A DNA stretch of 17,327 nucleotides, from NCBI GenBank assembly GCA_041487355.1, contig JBGPND010000101.1:1-17327 (forward strand), given 5' to 3'. Shown piece after piece: positions 1 through 7,288 of this stretch; position 1 is the first letter of the stretch; every line of letters starts with the position of its first letter. This stretch comes from JAMXLO01 sp041487355. GTDB lineage: Bacteria > Pseudomonadota > Alphaproteobacteria > Acetobacterales > Acetobacteraceae. The notes under the pieces were generated by a model. That model was not told the origin of the DNA. It saw only the letters and a list, made by a program, of their open reading frames with translations, and ran no database searches. The position numbers were made by a program, and so were the translations under genes.

Positions 1-112
1 CAATCTAAACATGAGCGCGCAAGGGAACGCGCGTCGGGGAGACATCGATGAGCGGGGCGCGTTGCACTTATGCCAACCGCCGTTGCTGCTGACACTTGTC
101 GCCGCTCCCTCG

Positions 113-193
113 CCGTCATGGCCGGGCTTGTCCCGGCCATCAGTGGTGGCACCGTGCCACGACGGATGGGCGGGACAAGCCCGGCCATGACGG
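113..193. repeat. Dispersed palindromic repeat (strong hairpin)
   Basis: Two 39-nt arms (113-151 and 155-193) are inverted copies matching at 36 of 39 positions, with a 3-nt loop. The core reads CCGGGCTTGTCCCGGCCAT. Spurious translations of this core, of the type SWPGLSRPS, are familiar from many alphaproteobacterial genomes, so I take it as a member of a widespread intergenic repeat family. It lies 46 bp beyond the stop of the minus-strand methylase gene and could serve as its transcription terminator or an mRNA 3' end stabiliser, although no T-run follows. Its outer-arm sequence is related to the outer arms of the element at 16091-16321. Confidence 0.85.
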
Positions 194-238
194 GAAAAGC
201 GAGCGCTGACCAAGGGTCATTGATTCGGGCGGTTGGTA

Positions 239-3200
239 TTACGCTCCCGGCAACGGCACATGGGCGGCTGCGCAGGCACGGTGGCTGGCGTCGAGCGCGG
301 GGCCGAGCAGCAGCAGCGCGGCGACGCGGCGGGCGGTCGCCTGGATGTGCTCGACCTCAGCTTCGGTCAGCGCACGATCCAGGATGGAGTGGTCGCGGTA
401 GCTCAGCCATTTCTTGAGCACCTGGTAGCCGCCGATGTGCAGGTTCCACACCGCTTCGGGGATGTTGCGCCAGAAACTGGCGCCGTTGATCCACACGTCG
501 CGCGTCTTGTCCCCCAGCAACCCGGCATGCGCGGCGGTGGCGACTTCGGCGGCGCTATAGTCGCGTGAGTCGGTGCGGCCGCGGCCGGGCATGGTGACGC
601 CCTTGTCGGACCGCGAACCCCAGCCGGTAAGCTTCCAGTCACGTTGCGCGCCTGGCGCAGTGGTGGGCACCGCGATGGTCGCGAGTTCAGCGCGGATCGC
701 TCCAGTGGTGATGCCGGGTACCGGCGTGTCCGGATCGAGCAAACCGGCGACCTGCTCGCCGAGCGCGGCGGAAGTGCGCAGCAGACCGGCCGAGTTAGGC
801 AGCGGGACGTGCGGCCAGCCGTGACGGATGCCTTCAGCGTTTTCGTTCAGGTACGCCGGGCTGTAGCAGGTCGCGAGGGCGTGCCACCAAACCTGCGCAG
901 CACCTTCGGCGTCGGTTGCAACACCCAAGGTCGACAAGTACATCCTTGTCGCATCGGACAGGTTCGGCCGCGCTGCGCCAGACAGGTTCTCTACCACCGG
1001 CACAAAGAAGGCGTGCTTGTGCAGGACATAATCATCGCCAAGGCAGGCGGTCCAATAGGCGGGAAAGCCTTCTGGCTCAGCGAGCCTCTGGCGGCGGAGA
1101 ACCAGAAAACCACGCGCCTTAGGCAGTATGTGCAGCAGCGGTGGGCGGACCCTGTTCCACACGGTCGGGATGGGTGTGGCATACGCCCATCGCATATCGA
1201 ATGCGAGCAAGCAGTAGCGCTTCAGGTGGTGCTCCATGAGGCCTTCCTCGAGCAGCTTTAGACGCGCTTTCTTGGCGGTGTAGCCGGAGCGATCAGCGGC
1301 GAGCGCAGGATTGATCGATCTGACCTGATCGAATTCTCTTGCTGGATCGAGGTAGGCACGCATTCTCGCGTCGAGCGCGGCACGATCCCAGCCGATCAGC
1401 CCGCCCCCGCGCTTTTCAAGAAGACCTGGAATGGGCGCCGCCTGCGCGAGAGTCTCGAGTGAGGGCCAGGAGGAGTAATCATCAGCTGCAGCGGCTCCGG
1501 GTCGCAAACTAAACCTATTCGCCTCGGTGGGAACCAGGATCTGATATCGGTCGTCAAATGAGGCCCCCCCTTCTTCAAGGCTGGCGACGAGGCGCGCGCG
1601 CCGGCTGACAGCATCCGAGTCCTTGATGTCGTCGCGAAACCGCCAGACTGCGGCGCGCTCCTTGCCCGTACGCAGCAGCAAGGCGGTTGCGACTCCTTGC
1701 CGAATGCCAACAGAGAAGTTTTTCGTCGCGAAAATAGTCTCGCTGCTCCGGCCGTCCGGGCCATACTCAGTGACGGTACGATCGCCGTGCATGTTTTCGA
1801 TCCAAGCACGGTCGAAGTTTCGTAAGAGCGATTGGCGCATCACGGTATAAGAGGCACCAGAAAGCCAGGAATAATTGCTGATGAAACAAACCATCCCCTT
1901 TCCCGTGCGCTCAGCGATGCGGCGTTCGGCGATTCGGTAGAATCGGACGTACAGATCATCCAGGTTGAACTTGCGAATATTCCACTTGTTGATCAGCCCG
2001 ACCTTGTATGGTTCGACGAGCCCGCCTTCGCTAGCGGGACTGACCCCAGCGTATGCGTTGTACGGAGGATTACCGAGCACAACGAGAATCAGCTGATCTC
2101 GCTTCACCGCGCCCGCGGCAGCGCGCTCCTGCGCAAGTGCTTCGAACACTGTTTCGAGTGAACCGGCCTCCTCCGCTCGATCCCACCCGGTCAACGCATT
2201 CGTTAAATACACCGCCGCGCGTTCCCCCACCGCCAGCGGTGCCTGCACGTGCCGCAGCGCCTCGCCCACCTGCCAGTGCGCGATGATGAACGGCGCCGTC
2301 ATGATTTCGAATCCGACGATCCGCGTGCAGGCGGCGCGTTTCAGCCGTTCGGCCAGCAGATCGCCGAGCCCCTTGTCCTGCAACGTGGTATGGATGCGCC
2401 GCAGCACCTCCACTACGAACGAGCCGGTACCGCAGCACGGGTCCAGCACCCACACCCGCTCATCCGCCAGTCCGTCGGCGATGTCGAGCTCGCTGCGCAG
2501 CACGCGATCGACCCGCTCGACCATATAGCGCACGATCTCTGGCGGCGTGTACCAGACGCCCAGCTCCTTGCGCAGCACCGGGTCGAAGAACTCCAGGAAG
2601 GGCTCGTAGAAATACTGGATCGCGTGCGCGTCCTCGAAATCGCGGAAGAACGCCGCGCGGTCCACCCGCTCCAGCGTGTCTTGCGCGGCGTCCAGCAGCG
2701 ACACCAGGTCCAACCCGCGCAACGCGTTCGGGCTGGCGATCTGGCCGAACAGGAACTGCGCCACCGGCACGTGCAGCGACCATTGCGCCGCGCGCCAGTC
2801 GAAACGACCGCTGTTTTCGCGCACATGCGCCACCCAGGCGGAGAACAACCCGTAGAACAGCGTCTGCACCAGCGTGGAACGGAACAGATGCTCGCCGTCC
2901 TTGGCGTCGAATTCGACGCCCAACGTCTTTTCGATTGCCTGCCGCAAAGCGGCGAGCGCCGGCAGTGTCGCGTGCTCGTCCAGCCGCGCGAGTGCGTCGC
3001 GCGCATAGGAAGCGAGGAAGAACGCCACGTCGGCCGGCTTGCCCAATGGCGCGCGGGCCAGCAGGCAGCGCTTGAGGAACTCGGCGAATCCGGTCAGCAC
3101 CGCCTTCGACCGCCTGCCGTGCAGCAGCGCGTGGAAGCCGGCCTCGTCGGCGGCGAGATCGAACTGCTCGCGCACCGCGCCGGTGTCGTCCACCAGCCGC

Positions 3201-3583
3201 CACTGCCAGAGATTGGACGCCAGCAGCAGACCGTAGACCGGCAGATAGTCCTCCTTCACCTGCTTGCTGGCCGGCAGCTTCGCCATGTCGTGGCCGGTGG
3301 GCTTCACCTCCACCACGCCGCGCTCGGGCGTGACCGCAGCCACCCACTCGGGTTGCTCGCTGCGGCGGGACTTCGCCTGCTCGAATAGGCCGAAGTCCGG
3401 AATACCCGCCTTGCCGCGCGCCGGGTGCGGCACGCACAGCACGCGCGGTCGGAGCGTCTTGCCGACGGCATCAAGCAGATTGGCGACCGCCGGATAGTAG
3501 GCGGTCTCCGGTGTGCCGGCGCGGGTGGAACGGATGGCGCCGACCGCATCCAGGAAGGACTCGACCGGCTCATGCTCATGCAT
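239..3583 (-). CDS. Type ISP-like restriction/modification enzyme (nuclease and N6-adenine methylase in one chain)
   Basis: A 1114-aa protein expected to methylate adenine in a target sequence using S-adenosylmethionine and to cut unmodified DNA. In order: a PD-(D/E)xK-type nuclease signature (PDFG near residue 62, then E92-V-K94); a helical linker; the methylase core with SAM-binding motif I, DPCCGTGSF (381-389), and catalytic motif IV, NPPY (505-508); and a long C-terminal target-recognition region ending in a VLKKWLSYRD segment (about 1055-1064) typical of the type ISP specificity domain. I see no helicase domain, so it is shorter than the roughly 1500-aa LlaBIII-type enzymes and closer in layout to type IIG proteins. 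The ATG at 3583 was chosen because family N-termini begin just before the FLDAVGAIRSTRAGTPET segment. It has no clear Shine-Dalgarno; a GTG at 3625, preceded by AAAGG, is an alternative. It is the last gene of a three-gene minus-strand cassette. The reading frame is intact. Confidence 0.88.
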   Translation of the reverse strand: MHEHEPVESFLDAVGAIRSTRAGTPETAYYPAVANLLDAVGKTLRPRVLCVPHPARGKAGIPDFGLFEQAKSRRSEQPEWVAAVTPERGVVEVKPTGHDMAKLPASKQVKEDYLPVYGLLLASNLWQWRLVDDTGAVREQFDLAADEAGFHALLHGRRSKAVLTGFAEFLKRCLLARAPLGKPADVAFFLASYARDALARLDEHATLPALAALRQAIEKTLGVEFDAKDGEHLFRSTLVQTLFYGLFSAWVAHVRENSGRFDWRAAQWSLHVPVAQFLFGQIASPNALRGLDLVSLLDAAQDTLERVDRAAFFRDFEDAHAIQYFYEPFLEFFDPVLRKELGVWYTPPEIVRYMVERVDRVLRSELDIADGLADERVWVLDPCCGTGSFVVEVLRRIHTTLQDKGLGDLLAERLKRAACTRIVGFEIMTAPFIIAHWQVGEALRHVQAPLAVGERAAVYLTNALTGWDRAEEAGSLETVFEALAQERAAAGAVKRDQLILVVLGNPPYNAYAGVSPASEGGLVEPYKVGLINKWNIRKFNLDDLYVRFYRIAERRIAERTGKGMVCFISNYSWLSGASYTVMRQSLLRNFDRAWIENMHGDRTVTEYGPDGRSSETIFATKNFSVGIRQGVATALLLRTGKERAAVWRFRDDIKDSDAVSRRARLVASLEEGGASFDDRYQILVPTEANRFSLRPGAAAADDYSSWPSLETLAQAAPIPGLLEKRGGGLIGWDRAALDARMRAYLDPAREFDQVRSINPALAADRSGYTAKKARLKLLEEGLMEHHLKRYCLLAFDMRWAYATPIPTVWNRVRPPLLHILPKARGFLVLRRQRLAEPEGFPAYWTACLGDDYVLHKHAFFVPVVENLSGAARPNLSDATRMYLSTLGVATDAEGAAQVWWHALATCYSPAYLNENAEGIRHGWPHVPLPNSAGLLRTSAALGEQVAGLLDPDTPVPGITTGAIRAELATIAVPTTAPGAQRDWKLTGWGSRSDKGVTMPGRGRTDSRDYSAAEVATAAHAGLLGDKTRDVWINGASFWRNIPEAVWNLHIGGYQVLKKWLSYRDHSILDRALTEAEVEHIQATARRVAALLLLGPALDASHRACAAAHVPLPGA

Positions 3584-3647
3584 GTTTAGGAACGTGCCCG
3601 GAACCGTTAGGCGTGGCAACCGCACTGCGCCTTTCAACGACAGCGAC

Positions 3648-4160
3648 TCACTCTCCACCCCACAGAGCACGCTCCGCCTCAACCGGATCGCGCTCGATCA
3701 TTTCGAGCACGTTCCGCGCGATCGGATCCGGCTCGTTCCGATGTTGCTCCCAGTTCCGCAGCACATCGAGGCTGATGCGATACCGCGCGGCAAACTGCTC
3801 CTGGCTTTTCCCCAGCCTCTCCCGCAACGCCTTTACATCGACCACACGGCCGGGCAACGGCGCTACCCGGACCACAAGTCCGGCCGACTGCAGCTCTGAT
3901 CGCAACCCCTCCGGATCTTCCACCTTCGGGACCTGCAGGTAATTGCCGCCATCGGCAAGAACCGTTTCGATTGCGCGTTTGGCCTTCAGCAACGGCACGT
4001 GGCGCCGCACCAACGCTTCGATCGCCGTGATGCTGTTGACCTCCCGCGCTTCAGGGTCTGGCCGGAGATTCAGGATGGCGGGTGAACCGGATTGGACGAG
4101 GTCTCGCGCCTTGCCGCTTGCCCGAAGTGCGAACCGCTCCTTCCAAGACAAGTTCGTCAT
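3648..4160 (-). CDS. Helix-turn-helix protein, antitoxin-like regulator
   Basis: A 170-aa protein with a C-terminal Cro/C1-type helix-turn-helix (about 109-155: LRERLGKSQEQFA, then LRNWEQHRNEPDP), of the kind seen in HigA/MqsA-type antitoxins and self-repressors. Residues 44-95 form a separate helical module (AIEALVRRHVPLLKAKRAIE, then a VPKVEDPEGLRSEL strand-helix). It vaguely recalls the L7/L12 C-terminal fold, but that is only an impression. The ATG at 4160 is preceded by GGCGGAG at 7-nt spacing, so I prefer it to the in-frame TTG at 4166. Its first 110 bp overlap the end of the preceding gene in another frame, which suggests translational coupling. Its stop lies 64 bp before the methylase ATG. 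By analogy with antitoxins and R-M control proteins it probably represses the cassette; this is inference. Confidence 0.8.
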   Translation of the reverse strand: MTNLSWKERFALRASGKARDLVQSGSPAILNLRPDPEAREVNSITAIEALVRRHVPLLKAKRAIETVLADGGNYLQVPKVEDPEGLRSELQSAGLVVRVAPLPGRVVDVKALRERLGKSQEQFAARYRISLDVLRNWEQHRNEPDPIARNVLEMIERDPVEAERALWGGE

Positions 4161-4413
4161 AGCCAAACTCCGCCAGGAACGCCTGTCCGATCACCTGAAG
4201 ATTTGCCAAGCCGATCGCATTGGCAGCCAACGGCGAGCCGGCCCCACCATTGGTATGGACGCGGTTCACGCGCAGCACCTTGCCCGAGACGTCCTGCTCG
4301 GGCTCACCCACGACCAGCAGGTCGCCCGCCGGCGTCGTAATCCGCATCGTCGCAACCTCGCCCTCGGACAGGCTGGACTCCAGCACGAAGCGGATATCCG
4401 ACCGCCGCCGCAT
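4051..4413 (-). CDS. Small conserved-looking protein of unknown function, possible toxin partner of the HTH protein
   Basis: A 120-aa protein that I do not recognise. It has no signal peptide or membrane segment. The N-terminus (RRRSDIRFVLESSLSEGEVATMRITTP) looks like a beta-rich start. The middle (NAIGLANLQVIGQAFLAEFG) looks helical. The C-terminus carries a distinctive EGAVRTSG segment followed by RPRPIRF, basic and Gly/Pro-rich, which resembles a conserved motif rather than random sequence. The ATG at 4413 is preceded by TAGGTG at about 7 nt; a longer reading to 4548 would run through an upstream inverted repeat and is less likely. As the first gene before an HTH regulator with a long overlap, it sits where toxins or small accessory subunits usually sit. 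The toxin idea rests on context only. Confidence 0.6.
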   Translation of the reverse strand: MRRRSDIRFVLESSLSEGEVATMRITTPAGDLLVVGEPEQDVSGKVLRVNRVHTNGGAGSPLAANAIGLANLQVIGQAFLAEFGYDELVLEGAVRTSGKRQGARPRPIRFTRHPESPARP

Positions 4414-4442
4414 CGATAAACACCTACGCTTTTCGCGGACTA

Positions 4443-4472
4443 AATTCACGGAGTCGGGCTGTGCTGCGCCAA
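4443..4472 (-). promoter_or_regulatory. Possible sigma-70-like promoter of the restriction cassette
   Basis: Read on the minus strand, TTGGCG (4472-4467) and TGAATT (4448-4443) are separated by 18 bp, with the -10-like box 30 bp before the ATG at 4413. Both boxes match the consensus only partly. The placement fits a promoter for the three-gene cassette, and the nested inverted repeat at 4495-4549 lies just upstream of it. Confidence 0.3.
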
Positions 4473-4494
4473 CGGTCGTTGCATGGCGCCCTCC

Positions 4495-4549
4495 AATGCC
4501 CATGTGGAACCTCCGATGAATGGAGGTCACCCGAACCCACATGCCCATT
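4495..4549. promoter_or_regulatory. Nested inverted repeat, possible operator
   Basis: Outer 13-nt arms AATGCCCATGTGG (4495-4507) and CCACATGCCCATT (4537-4549) pair at 11 of 13 positions. Inside them ACCTCC (4509-4514) and GGAGGT (4522-4527) form a perfect 6-bp stem with a 7-nt loop. The site lies 82-136 bp upstream of the first gene of the minus-strand cassette, so it could be the binding site of that cassette's HTH protein. The sequence shows only the symmetry; the role is inferred. Confidence 0.45.
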
Positions 4550-4620
4550 CTCTCCCCCGCTTCATCCAGTGCGCCTCATCCGAAGGTGCCGCCGATCACC
4601 CCGAGACCCGACAGCGCGGC

Positions 4621-4760
4621 GCCGTGTCGATAAGACCCCATGCCAAGCGGAGAGTAGCAGCGGTGTTTGGGGCATGACCGGCCACCCGGCCACTCAGCCA
4701 CCCGCGCAGCCGAAGCCGGCGTGGTGGGAAGACCCCATGCAACAGCCCGCCTCCGGACCC
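4621..4760. repeat. Diverged direct repeat, copy A
   Basis: This segment matches the one starting at 4941 without gaps for over 100 bp at an offset of exactly 320 bp, then shifts by one base near 4735. Shared landmarks are GCCGTG-CGATA-GACCCCATGCC at the start and GCAGCCGAAGCCG at 4706 and 5026. Neither copy codes convincingly; the plus-strand frame starting ATGCCAAGCGGAGAG hits TAG immediately in this copy. Identity is clearly imperfect, so this is an old duplication or two members of a dispersed family. Confidence 0.65.
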
Positions 4761-4940
4761 CGACCCGGGGATGAGCCGGCGTCCGATCACCATGCCTGTC
4801 GGATGCAAAGCCACCCTGCGTCCCGCCACACGGCTCGCCCATGACCGGCAGGTCGCCGGCCGACGCCGGCCGATCTGTCCCGGCAATCGGAACACGTGCC
4901 TCCGCTGCCGCGGCGCGCCGCCATGCCACGGAAATCCGCC

Positions 4941-5079
4941 GCCGTGACGATAGGACCCCATGCCCAGTGGAGAATTGCAGCCGCCGTTGGGGCGTCACGG
5001 TTCCCGCGGCCATCGCGCTGCCGGTGCAGCCGAAGCCGACGCGACGCCAGAACCCATGCGACAGTCGGCCCCCGGAGGT
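4941..5079. repeat. Diverged direct repeat, copy B
   Basis: Second copy of the repeat described at 4621-4760, at +320 bp. In this copy the frame beginning ATGCCCAGTGGAGAA stays open but gives a low-complexity Gly/Ala/Arg/Pro-rich peptide with no ribosome-binding site, so I do not call a gene. Confidence 0.65.
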
Positions 5080-5234
5080 CGAGCATCGTGCGATGCGCGG
5101 CAGCGGCGCTCGTTGCCTGCCGCAGTCACCGAACGTCATCGGGATTACCCAGGTGGCCACTCTACTGGCCTTGCGGCTCGGGTCGTGACTGTGCACCCTG
5201 AAACCTCGGTGGCCAATCATTGAGGGGACCCCGG

Positions 5235-5747
5235 ATGAGAATCCTGGCATTCATTGGAGCCCTAGCGATCGTCGTCGCCATCGCCGCCGCGGTCTTCTTC
5301 TTCGGTGGCTTCTACAGCATTGCCGCAACCGAAGCGGACACCGGCGGCGTCGCCTGGGCCCTCATCCATGTCCGCCAAGCCTCGATCGACCGACATGCCA
5401 CGGAGACGCCGCCGGGGTCGCTCGATGATCCCGCCAAGGTGCGGGCAGGAGCTCGCGCCTACACCGAGCGCGGCTGCGTCGGCTGCCACGGCGGGCCAGG
5501 CGCCCAATGGGCGAAGTTCTCCGAAGGTCTCAACCCCGGCCCGCCCGACCTCAAGGAGGTCGTGGGAAATCTCCAGCCACGCGAGCTGTTCTGGGTTATC
5601 AAGAACGGCATCAAGATGACCGGCATGCCGAGCTTCGGCGCGATCGGCGTGCCTGACGCAGAAATCTGGTCGATCGTCGCCTTCCTCAAGAAGCTGCCGA
5701 CCGTTTCGGACGCGGACTTCAAGGCGTGGAGCGCGACCGGATCGTGA
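5235..5747 (+). CDS. Membrane-anchored monoheme cytochrome c
   Basis: A 170-aa electron carrier. An N-terminal hydrophobic helix (about 3-24) acts as a signal anchor, placing the rest in the periplasm. The heme-binding motif CVGCH is at 81-85, with His85 as proximal ligand and Met131 (in KMTGMPSFG) as the likely distal ligand. The C-terminal helix, EIWSIVAFLKKLP (143-155), is typical of cytochrome c / cbb3 subunit III-like class I domains. Start: the ATG at 5235 follows GAGGGGA at 7-nt spacing, and the in-frame TTG at 5220 is not needed. There is no oxidase or dehydrogenase gene alongside, so its partner is unknown. gor begins 141 bp downstream. Confidence 0.9.
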   Translation: MRILAFIGALAIVVAIAAAVFFFGGFYSIAATEADTGGVAWALIHVRQASIDRHATETPPGSLDDPAKVRAGARAYTERGCVGCHGGPGAQWAKFSEGLNPGPPDLKEVVGNLQPRELFWVIKNGIKMTGMPSFGAIGVPDAEIWSIVAFLKKLPTVSDADFKAWSATGS

Positions 5748-5845
5748 TCTGCCGCGATCAGGACGCGGACCAGCCTGAAGACCCCCACGCCGGCTAGCCG
5801 AACCGTCCCGACGTGGGCAACGTCGAGTTGTCAGCCATTTGCCCC

Positions 5846-5886
5846 CAGCCCTATTCTGATCGTCGAAAGCTGAAAGCTGAGGGCTG
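5846..5886 (+). promoter_or_regulatory. Possible hairpin covering the gor ribosome-binding site
   Basis: CAGCCCT (5846-5852) can pair perfectly with AGGGCTG (5880-5886). The second arm overlaps the TGAGGG Shine-Dalgarno of gor, whose ATG is at 5889. The loop is 27 nt and contains the tandem AAAGCTGAAAGCTGA. The stem is only 7 bp, so regulation by occlusion is possible but weakly supported. Confidence 0.3.
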
Positions 5887-5888
5887 TT

Positions 5889-7256
5889 ATGGACTTCGAC
5901 CTGTTCGTGATCGGCGGCGGTTCGGCCGGCGTGCGCTGCGCGCGCATCGCCGCGGGGCATGGCGCGCGCGTCGGCATCGCCGAGGAACGTTTTTGGGGCG
6001 GCACCTGCGTCAATGTCGGCTGCGTGCCGAAGAAGCTGCTGGTGCAGGCCGGCGAATACGGCGCCTGGGCGGAAGACGCCGCCGGCTTCGGCTGGCAGAT
6101 CACGAAGGGCCCGCACGACTGGGCCAAGCTGATCGCGGCGAAGGACAAGGAAATCGGCCGGCTCAACGGCATCTACCGCCGCCTGCTCGACACTGCCGGC
6201 GCCAGCATCTTCGAGGCGCGCGCCACCTTCATCGATCCGCACACACTCGACGTCGGCGGCAAGCGCGTCACCGCCCAGCACATCGTCATCGGCACCGGCG
6301 GCCATCCGGTGCGTCTGCCGATCCCCGGCGCCGAACTCGGCATCATCTCCGACGCTGCGTTCTACCTGCCGCGCATGCCGGAGCGGGTGACGATCATCGG
6401 GTCCGGCTACATCGCCGTGGAGTTCGCCGGCATCTTCGCGGGCCTCGGCGCGCACGTTGATCTGGTCTACCGCCAGCCTCTGCCGTTGCGCGGCTTCGAT
6501 CTCGACATGCGCGAGGCGCTGGTCGAGGCGCTCGGCGCGCAGGGCATCGCGCTGCATCCCGGCTGCCGGCCGGTGAAGCTGGAAGCCGACGGCGACAAGC
6601 GCGTGCTGACGTTCGGCGAGGGGCATACCCTGCGCACCGACCTGGTGTTCTTCGCCACCGGCCGCGCGCCGGCGACGCAGGGAATTGGACTGGACAAGGC
6701 GGGCGTGGCGACGAACGACGCGGGCGCGGTGGTGGTGGATCAGCACCTGCGAACCAGCCGGCACCATATCTACGCGATGGGCGACGTCACCGACCGGCTG
6801 AACCTGACACCGGTGGCCATCGCCGAGGGCCACGCGCTCGCCGACACGCTGTTCGGCAAGCACCCGCGCGGCGTCTCGCTGCGGAACGTGCCGACCGCGG
6901 TGTTCTCCACGCCACCGATCGCCACCGTCGGTCTCACCGAGGAGCAGGCAGCTGAGCACGGCCCGGTCGACGTCTACGTCAGCAAGTTCACGCCGATGCG
7001 TCACACCCTGTCCGGCCGGGCGCGCAAGAGCGTGTTGAAGCTGGTGGTCGACCAGGCGACGCAGAAAGTGGTGGGCGCACATATGCTGGGCGAGGATGCG
7101 CCCGAGATCATGCAGGGATTGGCGATCGCCATCGTGATGGGCGCCACCAAGGCCGACTTCGACCGCACCATCGGCATCCATCCGACGGCGGCGGAGGAGT
7201 TCGTCACCTTGCGGACCCGCACGCGGGTAGCGGGGGTAGCCAAGGCCGCCGAATAA
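5889..7256 (+). CDS. gor: Glutathione-disulfide reductase
   Basis: A 455-aa cytosolic flavoenzyme that reduces glutathione disulfide with NADPH. The FAD-binding GxGxxG (GGGSAG, 9-14) is followed by the redox-active disulfide in GGTCVNVGCVPKK (Cys40 and Cys45). A second Rossmann motif, GSGYIAVEFAG, is followed by YRQPLPLRGFD, whose arginines mark NADPH rather than NADH preference as in known glutathione reductases. The C-terminal HPTAAEE (431-437) supplies the catalytic His-Glu pair. Length and motifs fit gor well and exclude dihydrolipoamide dehydrogenase and mercuric reductase. The ATG is preceded by TGAGGG at 5 nt. A substrate-binding-protein gene starts 32 bp after its stop, so the two may be cotranscribed. 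Confidence 0.95.
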   Translation: MDFDLFVIGGGSAGVRCARIAAGHGARVGIAEERFWGGTCVNVGCVPKKLLVQAGEYGAWAEDAAGFGWQITKGPHDWAKLIAAKDKEIGRLNGIYRRLLDTAGASIFEARATFIDPHTLDVGGKRVTAQHIVIGTGGHPVRLPIPGAELGIISDAAFYLPRMPERVTIIGSGYIAVEFAGIFAGLGAHVDLVYRQPLPLRGFDLDMREALVEALGAQGIALHPGCRPVKLEADGDKRVLTFGEGHTLRTDLVFFATGRAPATQGIGLDKAGVATNDAGAVVVDQHLRTSRHHIYAMGDVTDRLNLTPVAIAEGHALADTLFGKHPRGVSLRNVPTAVFSTPPIATVGLTEEQAAEHGPVDVYVSKFTPMRHTLSGRARKSVLKLVVDQATQKVVGAHMLGEDAPEIMQGLAIAIVMGATKADFDRTIGIHPTAAEEFVTLRTRTRVAGVAKAAE

Positions 7257-7288
7257 CCGACGGCGGCACCAAGAGAGAGGAAACGAAA

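Larger units (their letters stand above)
4414..5234. other. Gene-free region between the restriction cassette and the cytochrome gene
   Basis: About 820 bp in which I find no convincing gene. Open frames on both strands here are Arg/Gly/Ser-rich, lack ribosome-binding sites and run through repeated DNA. The stretch contains the presumed promoter of the minus-strand cassette (4443-4472), a nested inverted repeat (4495-4549) and two diverged copies of a segment of about 140 bp (from 4621 and from 4941). The remainder is GC-rich with many short GCCGGC-type palindromes (4841-4890). It looks like decayed or repeat-derived intergenic sequence separating accessory from resident genes. Confidence 0.6.

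Noticed and set aside
11..189. Short open frame MSAQGNARR... through the first hairpin
   Set aside because: It is the well-known type of spurious translation of this dispersed repeat (SWPGLSRPS).
2249..3388. 379-codon plus-strand frame inside the methylase gene
   Set aside because: Low-complexity Arg/Gln/His-rich translation opposite a convincing nuclease-methylase sequence.
4576..5250. 224-codon minus-strand frame in the gene-free region
   Set aside because: It spans both diverged repeat copies, is Arg/Gly/Ser-rich, has no ribosome-binding site, and overlaps the cytochrome c start.
5262..7181. Long 639-codon open frame antisense to the cytochrome c and gor genes
   Set aside because: It mirrors two clearly recognisable genes in high-GC DNA. 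Its translation is His/Arg/Asp/Ala-rich with no domain and no ribosome-binding site.
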